From Melitaea cinxia (lineage: Eukaryota; Arthropoda; Insecta; Lepidoptera; Nymphalidae): a stretch of DNA of 64,000 nt. Location: NCBI RefSeq assembly GCF_905220565.1, contig NC_059414.1, positions 12,398,001-12,462,000 of the forward strand. The letters are read 5' to 3'. The notes under the pieces are model-generated. The model saw nothing but the letters and a program-made list of their open reading frames with translations. It did no database searches and was not told the origin of the DNA. Every line of letters begins with the position of its first letter. The stretch's first letter is position 1. The position numbers and the translations under genes were made by a program. Positions 51,946 to 63,460 of this stretch are shown here, one piece after another.

Positions 51946-54900
51946 GTGTTAATTGTTTATGATTAAAATAATTAAAGCCTACGATCACATACTAATGAAA
52001 TTAAACATATAAGATAGTTGTTGTGTATTTGTTAAAGTAGTGTACTGTGACGTCACAAAATGTATTCTGATCTCTGACATCTGATCTTATACAACTTGTT
52101 ACAAATACTATAAATTAAATTTTAAATGCTGATAAATTTTTAAAGTTATTAGACCTCGCTCTGTCTGTTCAATATGAGGTTATTATAAATTTCGCTTCAT
52201 ATTTTTAGTTTTGTGTAAATAATATCGGCACTAAATGAGCTCTTCATGAAATCATTCCGCTAATGTGAAATTGAGAATTCCTATATTTGATATAAGATAG
52301 GGCTAGGTTTCCAAGGTGCCTTTACGTTTTAATTTATTAAAAAAAAAAAAACGGTGCTAAAAAATTAATAAATTAATGAAATTTAATTTCATCAATGTTA
52401 AAGTACAAAAATGAAAAAAAAAATACAGTAAAGCACAATAGTTAAGTCGAGTGGTTCGTTTTAGCCAATATGTATGTCAAAGAATAGTTTGTATATATTC
52501 ACACAGATGCTATCTCTTTCGCCCATTCACGTTAGAAAGGGATAGCAATACATTTGACAGTTCAAGATTAATCTGTCGATTTGTTGTCTGTCGTGAATGT
52601 AACTAATGTTGGCACATGATAAAAATAGTTATTATTATTAATTATTGCATTTAAATCGCAAATCCATGATTCTATTGTGAATTAATGAAAAATATATCTA
52701 GGCTTTTTTTGTTCTGCTAATTTTAAGCGAAGAATTAAATAAAAAAATGGGTCATAATCATCGTCTGACGTTCCTTATACGACAGATTTAATGTTTAAAA
52801 AAATGTTACTTTGCTCTTTTAATTATGAGTTGTGACAGATGAATGCAGATTTTTTTCTAATCTAATAATCAGGTGATTTAGTTTTGATAAAATATGGTAT
52901 CCTTATAAAAGTTTCTTATTCAGTTTATTATTTATATTAATAAAAAAAAAAATGTTCATCTGTCAGTTTCTAAGATATTAATTAACCAACACAGATAAAA
53001 TAAAAAACTAAATAACGATCGTTCGGTGTATAGGTTGTGTATAGCGACACTGGTGTGCAGTGTTACAATATTTAATATAAGTTCTATTTATTGTGATGTT
53101 TTTTTTATTATTAATAATAGATAATTCGGCTTTGCGTATCGCAGCCGTTAGCCGTTATTAAAATACATTTCTTTTTTTATTATTTCACGGAATAATGACA
53201 TATGGTAACACAGAAATTAATTGTCCAAATTAATGATGAAAAAGCTATCTTCGTGTTTTTTTGAATTTACTGTCAAATATTATTGAGATTTTTTTTTGTA
53301 GCTTAAATGTGTATTAATTCGCTTTTCTCAATAAATTGATACGCGATGGTGCGAGGAAGACAGACATATGATAGTTAGCGTGAGTGCAAAAGAGAACGAG
53401 ATACATTTAAACATAATACATAATTGCTTTTATACTATCTATAGTATCAATTTTATTTTCATAATAGTAAAGTAATCAATTTCACTTAAAGACCGACAAA
53501 TCTGTATGAGAAATTAAAATGCGCTAAATGTCAAATGTCTGAAACCTATTTAAAAATAAATAAAACGCTAGCTATACCTAAGAAAAAAAAACAATAATCT
53601 GTGTAATTGTAATAATTACGAACTGAGTCACTGAGATACATATGTCATTGCTTACGATTATCATATAGCGACCGAACAGCTTTGATATTAGACAAATGAT
53701 TTTGATCCTCCATTTAACTATATATATTAACAAATCTTGGTACGTTTTCTCGTGTAGATTATCTGGAGGTCAAAAATAACGATACGAACTTACGACGCAA
53801 AATATTATAATAACAATAATTAACTGTAGGTTATTTAAAAAAAAAAAGCATAAACAATTATTTGTAATATAAGTAGTTAGCTTTCAAAATATAATCTTAG
53901 TCTGTTTACAATTTGCCCTTTTTTTGTTGTTGAACAATACGTTTCTTATTTCCGAAAATGGTCACATCATTATAGCCTTAGAATTTAGGCTATAATGGTA
54001 ACAATAATAATACCCTATTTATACCACGTCCGTTGAACCAAAACATTCTGTAATTCCTATTTATCGATTTAGTTGTTATAACAAATTATAATTAATACTG
54101 GGATTCGTTTTCCCTTTTATTGTATATTCCATTTTTTATATCACCCTATATTATCGATGGACTGAAGTAAAAATGGCGTACGCTTGATTTGACGTTTGAT
54201 GTAAATTGAGTAAATTCCCAAAATTGTCGACTTAGTGTTTCCATTTAGATATTTTTATGAAATATTTTTCTTCAATGTAATTATGAATAAAATGCATAAT
54301 AATTTATTTAGTTCAATATTTTGTTTTTTTTGTACGCCTAAACCAGATAGTGTACTCTCTCGCTTGTGTAGGTAAAGATATACAATTTTTGCTAATCGTC
54401 CATTTTGTAACATTGAATAAAAATCATGTAGTCCAAACTGCGACGGCCTTAACTTTACGCTATTATTTCTTATAAACGTTTAATTTAGTATAAAAATTGT
54501 TTTTTTAAATGTGTGATACGGTGCCATTTTGAGCGTTCGTTATAACGATAAGTACTGTTTGGTTATCTGTATATCGTCCAAACAAAATAACGACCAAAAA
54601 TTTTAAAGTGATTTTATTCGATGTTGATTTGACTTAGAGCGTTACCAATTCTTGTATTTTTTAATTCTAATAATATTGTCATGTATTTCGTTGTTTGTTT
54701 GGGCGATATTGTTACTTATATCTTACATATCCGTTATTGTAGTATCCAAACAAAGCGAGTGAACAAAATGGCGGCGTGTCACACTTTCGCGCGTTTGCGG
54801 CTGTCAGTTAAACGTATGTATTTATATCACTCGAGACATGGCTTCTATATACGTTCTATTCTTTATTATGTTAGCAAACGATGGATTTATAAGGAGAAAG

Positions 54901-55019
54901 TTTTAATAAAAAATATTATAAAATTATGTTTGTATTTTTTGTTACAACCCCTTCATTTTTTCTTCCCTTTTTTTATTCAGTTGAAAATTTACAAGAATTA
55001 CTATATTAAAACCCCAACG

Positions 55020-55130
55020 AGTTATTATTATCTATACCACTCTGATGTAGTGGTGCGTGTGCCGTGTCGGCGCATACACACCGGCGGTTCATGGGTTCGA
55101 TTCCCGCTTGGGATGCATATTTGTATTTAT
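55020..55130 (+). mobile_element. tRNA-derived SINE
   Basis: CTCTGATGTAGTGGTGCGTG, GCGCATACACACCGGCGGTT, B-box GGGTTCGATTCCC, then a body of GCATATTTGTATTTATAAA. It explains most of the odd composition of an open frame here. Confidence 0.6.
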
Positions 55131-55132
55131 AA

Positions 55133-55715
55133 ACTAGCTGCTACCCGCGACGTCGTCTGCGTGAACGCTATACAGCACCAAAAACTACGATTATACCTTC
55201 TAAAATGACGTTCATTTACCCGTTTCTTCTTTACATTTCATATCTACAGAAAAATCTCATAGATGGCGCTGCTTTGAAATTGTCTTGTCTACTTATATTC
55301 ATTTAATTATGTTTATCGGCTTAGTTACTTATATTGCGGGATTTGTATGGTGTGAAGCTAGCTTATATAGCATGGTTATTAATAATATAATAACAAAAAC
55401 ATTCAAATATGCGTCGTTAGATTACACGTTGTTACAGAATGCGTTGAGGAAATAAAGGTTCACTGCTCGTTCCCGGTAGGTGATGGTGTGATGATTTGTA
55501 GCCTATATGTAGACCCGACTTCTTAATAATATTCGTGCCAAATTTGAAGTAGGTAAATCCACGCGGTACTTTTTGAGTTTATCCCGGACATACATACAGA
55601 CAAAAATTCAAAAAACTATATTTTTGGCTTCGGTATAGATTGTACATCACACCCCAGATATTCTTTTAAAAAAATATTCAATGTACAGTGTTGACTTTCC
55701 TACCATTTTATTATT
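55133..55715 (-). mobile_element. Helitron-like element (family D/L), reverse copy
   Basis: Begins CTAGCTGCTACCCGCGACGT and contains GGTTCACTGCTCGTTCCCGG, GAGTTTATCCCGGACATACA and ATTCAATGTACAGTGTTGAC, all matching 19165-19622 in reverse. Confidence 0.52.
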
Positions 55716-55739
55716 TTTATAGATATTTCTGTCCGCTTT

Positions 55740-56100
55740 GGATGTCAGTCCTTGAGGGCCTCCCCACCGTAACTCGAAGAGCACGTTAGGCTGTCGGTCC
55801 CGGTTATCATAAATACCTGATAGGGATTGTTACTCATAGTAGTCAATATATACGCCAACCCACAGTGGAGCAGCGTGGTGGATTAAGCTCCAATCCTTCT
55901 ACATGGAGAACAAAGCCTATACCCAGTAGTGGGAATCGTATTATCTATATTTGGTGACAAGTGTTTAGTCCACGTGATAATATGCGGTTACTGTAATCTG
56001 GAAGAATGCAATACCAGGAGTTGACTCCCGCTGTCAACACAGCCCATCCACAGCAGCTCTGGCTACCGTACAACAGGAACACAACATTATTTAAATGCAC
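55740..56100 (-). repeat. Family B reverse copy followed by decayed family A
   Basis: GTCAGTCCTTGAGGGCCTCC to CCCAGTAGTGGGAATCG is family B. 55950-56100 with GACTCCCGCTGTCAACACAG and CAGCTCTGGCTACCG looks like an eroded family A. Confidence 0.6.
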
Positions 56101-57383
56101 TATTGTATTATTTTGGTGAGATACTTCTACAAATTTAATTGTAAGTCATGAAAAGTCTAAATGTCTTTTGCCTTTTGTATTTACTAGAGTATAATTCAAA
56201 TTAATATTATAAAGCTGAAGAATTTGTTTGTTTGTTTAAACACGCTAGAATATAAATATTCTTTCTGTGTTTATGTTGTATAGTCCATTTACCGAAGATG
56301 GCTGTATATTATTTTAGGATGTCTTCTTCCCAAATTAACCCGGGTGAAACCGCGGGGCACAGTTAGTATTTCAATAAAATTGTAGTAATTAAGAAATAAA
56401 ACAATTTTAAAATTGACAACTGCCTTTATTTTTATATTCTTTGTTTTATTATTTTTTCTGTAGACATTTCGCCAGCCTTAGCGAAACGTTTGCGGACAAT
56501 ATTAACATCGAGATACAGATCTAAATTAATGATTATAATACATTTTACAGTGAAGCGTTTTAATTATTTATAAATTTAATACTGCTAGAAATAAAATATT
56601 AATTTTATTACGATTTTTTTAATGTTCATCAATATAATTCAGTCTACTGACTAGAGCTGTCAAAATATATGTGGTATTTAAATACGGTTATGACGGCACT
56701 GTGAAAGTTCTATGCTAGTATTACTTGACGCTTTTATCTTTACCCTTACTAAACTGCATAGACAATATCCATTTAATTACACAATGTTATAACCGCTGTA
56801 TCTTTTTTCTTATTTGGGATCGTCAGCCAATGAATATAATTATTAATCATGCTCTATGGAATCAGTAAAATGAGTTATATTTCAGAACACATGCTTACAT
56901 AAGACATGAAAAAGTAAAATAAAAAATAACGATAAAACTCAACGCTTTTAAAGATGAATAAATACGATTATAACGTTTTAATCCATAAACTATATAATGT
57001 GTATAACAATTACAATGTCAATTAAATTAAGTACAAATATGTAAATATTTAATTTAAGAATTAAAAAAAAATTCAACTTAATCTATAACTATTTTTCTAT
57101 ATCTCTATGGTTTTTGTTGTTTGTTCATAGAATTTATATACTTTGGTTACAAATATTTTTTGGCAATGACTACAAAATATATATAAATTAACGTACTTTA
57201 TATTAAATATTATTAATTTCTTTAACGACTAAGCGAAGATTAAAAATAATATTTTCTATTAAAATTACTTGTAATACTGATTATAAATATTTTATTATGG
57301 ACTAAACATCAGAAACTGTCCAACGCTATGATAAGCCTTATATAACGTTACGGGAGAGAGAATACGCACTTATAACGATATGT

Positions 57384-57389
57384 TTTATT
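57384..57389 (-). terminator. Candidate Tk polyadenylation signal
   Basis: AATAAA on the minus strand, about 45 bases downstream of the Tk stop codon. Position and motif fit, but other hexamers occur in this AT-rich region. Confidence 0.4.
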
Positions 57390-57433
57390 TGACTAGTCTT
57401 TGAGATAAATGAATAAAGTCTGGCTTCGGAGAT

Positions 57434-57471
57434 TTAGTTTGGCATCGGCATGTCGCTGGTTTCTTCAGAAT
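57434..57471 (-). CDS. Tk: Tk coding exon 2 (C-terminal tail)
   Basis: The acceptor is ATTCCTTTCCAG at 57472 and upstream. The exon completes a GAT codon and encodes SEETSDMPMPN then TAA at 57436-57434. It is too short for ORF callers and was found by phase and splice-site matching. An acidic tail after the last peptide is usual in insect tachykinin precursors. Confidence 0.85.
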
Positions 57472-58702
57472 CTGGAAAGGAATTATACGTATATAATTAC
57501 AGTTATAAAAATTAAACAATATTCTCTACCCGTTCTCTACAATACTCTACTCTGAAGTGTTACGATTTTCTGATAATTTCAATTTGTTTTTGATGTGATT
57601 ACTAAAGATTTTTTAATGATTTGTCAAGGTTATTTAATTGTTTTCTACATAGTAATAAATAAAATAATATTTATATATATTTTTTTCGTAATTTTATTTT
57701 CACTAACAATAAAATGTTTGCATTATAAGTCTGTAAATATCTCAATGAACATTTAGTAGGTTATTTACTGTACTGTACTGCTATAACTGTTCGAAACTTA
57801 ACAACTAAAATTTTCAAAAACCTTCATTCTAACATACGAGGTACCTAATTTTTTACCTTCTATGTTAAATAAATAATAATAACCCTTGAAACATAACCGA
57901 GCGTTTTTACTTTGAATCATTAACTATGTGTAACCAACACAAATATTGAAAGACACGCACCTAAAACGCCTTCATCGTTGGCCCACTTTTTGCCGCGCAT
58001 ACCCACAAAACCCGTCTGCATCCTTCTCTTTGGCCAAGGTCCGTTCAGCAAAAACTTTATCTCCTGAGCCCCGCTGTTTTTCAAATCTTTTTTACCGCGG
58101 ACACCGACGAATTTGCCACGAAACGACACGTCATACGGTCTTTTGTTCGACACAGACTTCTTCCCACGTACGCCGAAAAATTTGTGCATGTGAGCCCGTT
58201 TTCCTACTTCGTTAGTCATATTCGAATCATCTGAAGCATCGATTGATTCAGTGGACACCTCTTTATTTAAGTTTGATTTCAGTTTTTGTATGTATTCGTT
58301 TATGAACTCATTCAAAATTGGGTATTCCGGTACATTGGCATTTTGGTCGGTCGAATAATCAATCTGACCGATCAAGGAGCCTGTATGTTTTGGAATGTAT
58401 TCGAAACCTTCCGGAAAGACCATCAGCTCTGGGTACATATACTCTTTCTTGCCTCTCATACCAACAAAACCCATTGGAGCGCGTTTGAATTCAGCTTCGG
58501 TTAAATCGTAGTTCTTCTTCCCTTTAACTCCGACGAAGAATTGAGGCTTTCTTTTGTAGAATTCATCGTCTCCATATTCGTAGTACTTTTTACCGCGCAT
58601 TCCAATGAACCCTTGCGGCACGCGTCTGACCACTTCCTGAGCGGTGACCATGTACACCAGCTGAAGTGTGAGTAGCAACACATAAGTTTTTGTGACACCC
58701 AT
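57434..58702 (-). CDS. Tk: Tachykinin prepropeptide (two coding exons)
   Basis: The coding sequence is complement(57434-57471, 57961-58702), 259 residues. Residues 1-21 are a signal peptide (MGVTKTYVLLLTLQLVYMVTA). Six peptides are each flanked by basic cleavage sites and followed by GKK for C-terminal amidation: VPQGFIGMR, KPQFFVGVK, APMGFVGMR, AHMHKFFGVR, PYDVSFRGKFVGVR and MQTGFVGMR. The FxGxR-amide ending defines insect tachykinin-related peptides, secreted ligands of a G-protein-coupled receptor in brain and gut. Exon 1 ends TTTTAG|GTGCGT in phase 1. Exon 2 follows CCTTTCCAG and encodes DSEETSDMPMPN and a stop. Reading through the donor would give a spurious tail (LGACLSIFVLVTHS). A 5' UTR acceptor (TTTTTTTTTCAG) lies 16 bases before the ATG, so at least one upstream non-coding exon is expected. 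Confidence 0.95.
57961..58702 (-). CDS. Tk: Tk coding exon 1
   Basis: It begins at the ATG at 58702 (ACAAAAATGG context) and ends one base into a codon at 57961, where GGTGCGTGTC follows. It holds the signal peptide and all six peptides. A spacer of about 85 residues between peptides three and four is acidic and unamidated, ending GKR. Confidence 0.93.
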
Positions 58703-58718
58703 TTTTGTATTTTCAGAT
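58703..58718 (-). other. Tk: Tk 5' UTR segment with upstream acceptor
   Basis: On the minus strand TTTTTTTTTCAG is followed by ATCTGAAAATACAAAA and the ATG. This is a strong acceptor, so transcription starts further upstream (higher coordinates), possibly beyond the window. Confidence 0.65.
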
Positions 58719-58854
58719 CTGAAAAAAAAATTAAATTATTAATTGCGCAGTAATACCTATACTTCTTTTCGATACATAGTTCGAAAATGTGATTGTGAAA
58801 ACTATGCAATTGTTAATATGACAACAAATTTTTCTACTATATAACTCGCATTTA

Positions 58855-59155
58855 GCCTGTTACATCCCACGGTGGAATTTGGCCTCCTTCCTTCTCAATC
58901 CTTCTGCTACATGGAAATGTAGGAAAAGGATTGGAGCTTAGTCAACCACGCAGCTCCACTGCGGGATGGCGAATATGTTCCCTACTATTAGTAACGATCG
59001 CTATCAGGTATTTATGATAATAGCCGGGACCGACGGCTTAACGTGCTCTCCGAGGCACGGTGAGAGACCCACATGGACAGACATCCAAATCGGAAAGAAA
59101 TATTTATACAAATACAAATATCCATCCCGGGCGGGAATCGAACCCTACTATTGAA
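58855..59155 (+). repeat. Family B copy joined to a SINE end
   Basis: AGCCTGTTACATCCCACGG, TTAGTAACGATCGCTATCAG and CTCTCCGAGGCACGGTGAGA, then CCGGGCGGGAATCGAACCC (a reverse B-box). It lies just upstream of the Tk coding region. Confidence 0.65.
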
Positions 59156-59994
59156 AAAGTTTATACGACTTATGTCAGTATGTCATGTACAGTATTTTTA
59201 ATACAACGTTATAGCCATTAAATATTTCGTCTCGTCTATCTTAAATTCTAAATATATATCTTCTAACTAAGAAACTTAAGTCTCCTACAAGCTATATCTC
59301 TGTTAATATTAGGTGTAAGTTTTATTCCCCAGTATATTTGCTAGTCATGAAATATCGCAAGTGACGTGAGCGAGCGTCACGTACAAATCCCGGGAGCAAC
59401 ATAAGTAAACACCTATTGTCGTCAAATGTCTTTAATAAAGCTACCGTCGTTTAGGTTCCATTTTATCATAGAAAAAACAGCCTTATTTGTTTCACTTTAA
59501 AAATAGGAGGAGGTTATGTGTTTGAGACTTGTGTTATATAGAATTAGTAGGATGTAATTACATATATCAGCTTTGGTATTGTACGGGTTAACGCACATTG
59601 AGCAAGGTCTTGCAGACTAATAACCTCCTTAATTTAGCTTATTTATTACGTAATTGTTATTTGACTGATGCAGATTTCTAATGAATCTTTAATCTTTCTA
59701 ATTGTTTTCTGCGAATGACGTCTGTACTTCTGCTATATATACTTAAAATAATCTTAATAAACTTAGTGTTAGATCGACTTTCATTGGGTTTTGTTTCCCT
59801 AATAACCTTCCCTCGCATGTCAACTCTCACTTAACCAGAGACTGTACCATACAGGTATAGTTACCTACTTAATTATTTGAGAAACCATGATGAGGACCTA
59901 GAAGGAGAATTTAGTTGTAGGTTGTCTTAAGCTAGTACACGCCCAGCTTTACTGGATAGTGATTGTTTAAATATGACCACACGATAAACACCAG

Positions 59995-60475
59995 CTTTCG
60001 GTTAAATTAAAAATCATCAAAATCGGTACACCCAGAAAAAAGTTGTGCGGTATAATACAACGTAGGTCGACGAAAAAATATTCAAGTAAAAACGCATTAT
60101 TAGATATAACTCAAAAAGTTGTTGTTAGATTTCAAATAAATTTAGGTGGGACCAAATGACACACACCACCTTTCGATTAAAAAAATTGTTGAAATCGGTC
60201 CACCCAGTCAAAAGTTCTGAAGTAAAAAAAAATACAACTTAAGTAAAAAAAATACAGCTTAAACCGAAAATAAAAAATCATCATATCAAAAATTTCGCTC
60301 TAGCGGGTACATCGTTCCATAGCTTAATTGGCTAGAGCGCCGACACGGTCAGTCGGAGACGCGGGTTCGAATCCCGCTGGAGCGGTCAATTTTTGATATG
60401 ATATTCAAAAATGTTTAAAAAAAAATACAGTTGAATTGAGAACCTCCTCCTTTTTGGAACTCGATTAAAAATATA
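59995..60475 (-). repeat. Family C reverse copy, interrupted by the tRNA-like element
   Basis: CATCAAAATCGGTACACCCA, TGACACACACCACCTTTCGA and, after the interruption, GAGAACCTCCTCCTTTTTGG. Confidence 0.7.
60280..60402 (+). repeat. tRNA-like sequence inside an inverted-repeat element, copy 2
   Basis: Perfect 15-bp terminal inverted repeats (ATCATATCAAAAATT at 60280-60294, its reverse complement at 60388-60402) enclose a 73-base tRNA-like fold at 60313-60385. The fold has a 7-bp acceptor stem, D-arm GCTT/GAGC, anticodon arm CCGAC-ACGGTCA-GTCGG and T-arm GCGGG-TTCGAAT-CCCGC. The anticodon loop has C at position 33 instead of the near-universal U, and a nominal GGT anticodon, so it is probably not a decoding tRNA. 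The element interrupts a copy of family C. Confidence 0.75.
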
Positions 60476-60799
60476 TATATGTAAACCAATTCGAAACATC
60501 TAGACTTTAATTCCGCAGTGATCTGTTATATGTGAAATATTAAATCATCCCTATGGTGGGACGTCATCGCTACAGGGCTTGAAACTGTATACACGGCTAA
60601 CGAGGCGAGACAAAAGATGCATGCAGCAATGTTTTGTCAACGTTAAAAACATTTGAAACTTTCACAATGCAAATTAGATTCAAACTATGAAAATTCAAAA
60701 CTTAATTATAATGTTACATTTGTATTTAAACATTGTATGTTTTATTTAAATATAATAATGGCAGGATTTCGTTTTTTTTTTTTTTTTTTATATATAAGA

Positions 60800-61036
60800 C
60801 TAGGTCGGCGTACAACAAGCGTACGGCTCACCTGATGGCAAGCGATTATCGTAGCGCGTTGCCGACCCTATCCCCAATCCCCCTAGGAGCTCTGGTCACC
60901 TTACTCACCAACAGGAACACAATACTGCTTGAAAACAGTATTATTTTGCTGTGATCTTCTGTAAGGTCGACTTACTACCCCAGTTGCTTCATATTTTGAG
61001 CAGGAAATTATCCACTGTGCCTTACCTCAGTTAAAA
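60800..61036 (+). repeat. Family A repeat
   Basis: CTAGGTCGGCGTACAACAAG, CGGCTCACCTGATGGCAAGC and CTCTGGTCACCTTACTCACC. Upstream poly-T at 60774-60790. Confidence 0.72.
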
Positions 61037-62244
61037 AAATACCTCAGTTTAAAAAAATCGGAGCAATCATTTTAAAGCCTGTCTTTATTGGTTTCTCCTG
61101 GTTGTTACTGCTTGCTACTAAAGCCATCTGACGCATGATGGCACATAACAGATAAATTTATTATGATACATTTTTCTTTGTCACCATCAAAAAATTCATT
61201 GCCGATATTCTACTCGCAAAATGTAAATCTAAAGATATAAAAAAAAAAAACCGTTATAGCCATTAGACCAGTAGGTCTTCCTCCAAATTTAGGTTAACCT
61301 ATTTGATTTTGTTGTTCTAAGTCGAAAAAACAGAACGATGTACCTATACAAGATTTTACGACAATTTCAAATTTAGTAGCAATTTAAAATTTAGTCAGAA
61401 ATCAATGTAAGCCGCAATCAAACAGCTCGAAGAGTCAAGGTGAGACATTAAAAATATCAACTAAAAATGTCTAAAGCTACCAACACGCAACAAGGGTGTC
61501 ATCATGAGGACGTGAGATAGTACATATTATTTTACACATGACTGACAGAGATAGAAAATTTGAATGTGCATGCACAAACAGTTTGTTGAGAAATGTAAGG
61601 TAGGTCTAATTTTCCCATGAAAAAACATTTGGAATGTGTCTAGAAATTTCACTACTTTCTTGGCCTATACTTTTTAATCGGACCGGTTGCCTAAAAGAAA
61701 GGGCTATTTGGGTAAAGACTTTTGGCTACAGTTTATGATCGTATATCGTTCGTACATTGTTGTCATTTATGTAGATTCATTCAAAAGTGTGTACCATTCT
61801 TTTTTTTTGTTTTCTCTTAAATTTTAAATTAAGTTTATCTCGGCATTTGGTTCGATAAAGAATTTTATTCTATAAAGCGTAAATAACGTCTTATTGTAAT
61901 TGAAGAATTTCTGGTTAAGTATAAAACACAAATGTTTACGTGACATTGACACGCAAACGCAACTTATAAGTTGGACGGAACCAAGATTTTGTTAACACAA
62001 GTTCTGTTGTTACAATCCTGTCATAATGATAGATCAAAGGTCAATCGTTAATTTCATAACGGTTGTTTTTGACAAAACTGGTAAAGTACTAATTGAGGTG
62101 CGTCTTAATAATGTCATAACAGGGTGGTGATTTATTTTTGAAGGAGTACCAGCCAGCAAATTTGTATTTTTAGAAGAAAATAGGTAGAGACACCAATTTT
62201 GACGTTCTTTTTTCTATCTTTAAAAAAATGGAATGTTATAATGA

Positions 62245-62370
62245 AAAAATATTTTCAGATTTCGGTTTATTAAGTTTTTTAGATGTCCGACGTTTCGGAT
62301 ACTTTACAGCAACCATGGTCACGGGAGAACTCGCAAAACAGTAGTATCATTATAATGAGTGGAATTCGCG
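62245..62370 (+). repeat. Family G repeat
   Basis: TCGGTTTATTAAGTTTTTTA, CGTTTCGGATACTTTACAGC, AACCATGGTCACGGGAGAAC, shared with 16610-16870 but without the family B insertion. Confidence 0.62.
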
Positions 62371-63054
62371 TAAACATTAGAAAACAAAGTATCGAATGGT
62401 ATATAGTTTTATTTAGATGACGACAACTATCCTCCCGTGGCTATCGGTAAAGTCCCCGAAATATCAGGAATGTCAGAATAATCAGAGAATAATTAGTCAC
62501 CGTGGTAGCTCACAAAATCAATATAGAAAATGGTTGAATTATGCGTGCTGTAATATATTTTCTGTGTAGCAAAGTTGTAACATTTAGATACACTATCGAT
62601 ATTTGCAACATATCTACAAATACAATTAATACCAATATATGGACCAAGACTTATCCTGATACCATTTAAATTTGTATATATCTTGGGACCTACTATTTCT
62701 AGACTTAGACATTAAAACGACAGCTTAAGCTATTCAAACACATTGCCAATATGCAACAGTTTAATCTCCGTTGTTTGTCCCTTGTGAGATAATTGGCACT
62801 CGCTTAGACATACTGAAACATTTAGTACTAAGAACTGCTCTTTGGCGATACAGGATCTCGTTAATAATAATAGCGCTATTGTAGCACGTAATTCTAGTAT
62901 ATTTTGGTTATATGGTATGTGTATTTTGAAAAAATAATACAGCTTGTGAAAATTGTAGTGATTTTGTGTCTAGTGTGTAGGGTTAGCATGTACATATGTG
63001 AGAAATTTAAAATAACTAAAATTCTAATCTAATAATAATAATCATTATCTAATC

Positions 63055-63460
63055 TGGAAATTCGACCATAATTAATTTAAATTATAAGTTTGAACATTAT
63101 TAAGGTTCATCTGTAAAAGAATGCCCTTCTATTTAAATTAAAGAGTATGCAGTGTGTGTGTCAAATGCATGGTAGTGTGTGTTATATATATTTTAAATTA
63201 ATTTAATGTACTTTTTACGCATAATTTAAAAAAATATTAGCATTCTACACTCCTTCTGTTTATAAACTATAAGTGTGCGAAATTTCATACTTCTCAACGT
63301 TTTTGTCAGACTTAAAAATTAGTTTGCCAAAGAAGTTTCACTTCTGACATGTGTAATATCTGCATATATTACTCTCAGACTCAGGTGGGAATCGAACCCG
63401 CAACCCGCGGAGCAGAAAGCAGGCCCACTACAAACTGCGTCAACGGACTAGTCGATAATA
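63055..63460. repeat. Family I repeat and reverse SINE
   Basis: 63055-63300 matches 19843-20090 on the plus strand. 63340-63455 is a minus-strand SINE (GGTGGGAATCGAACCCGCAA, GGAGCAGAAAGCAGGCCCAC). Confidence 0.6.

Larger units (their letters stand above)
50946..57433. other. ens 3' UTR and convergent intergenic region
   Basis: Begins directly after the ens stop. The first 560 bases are mostly repeat (families A and K). 51950-54680 is AT-rich with many AATAAA hexamers and no coding signal. 56100-57380 is AT-rich and precedes the 3' end of Tk, which runs the other way. The boundary between the two transcripts cannot be set from sequence alone. Confidence 0.65.

Noticed and set aside
54681..55208. 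A 175-codon plus-strand open frame.
   Set aside because: AT-rich intergenic sequence running into a tRNA-derived SINE; no domain, no splice context and no codon bias.
57920..57960. The hydrophobic C-terminal extension of Tk (LGACLSIFVLVTHS).
   Set aside because: It is read-through of a GTGCGT donor. A matching acceptor at 57472 gives a normal acidic tail and stop.
60313..60385. A functional tRNA-Thr(GGT) gene.
   Set aside because: C at position 33, C at 37, presence in a multi-copy inverted-repeat element and a decayed sister copy at 14538 argue for a tRNA-like repeat.
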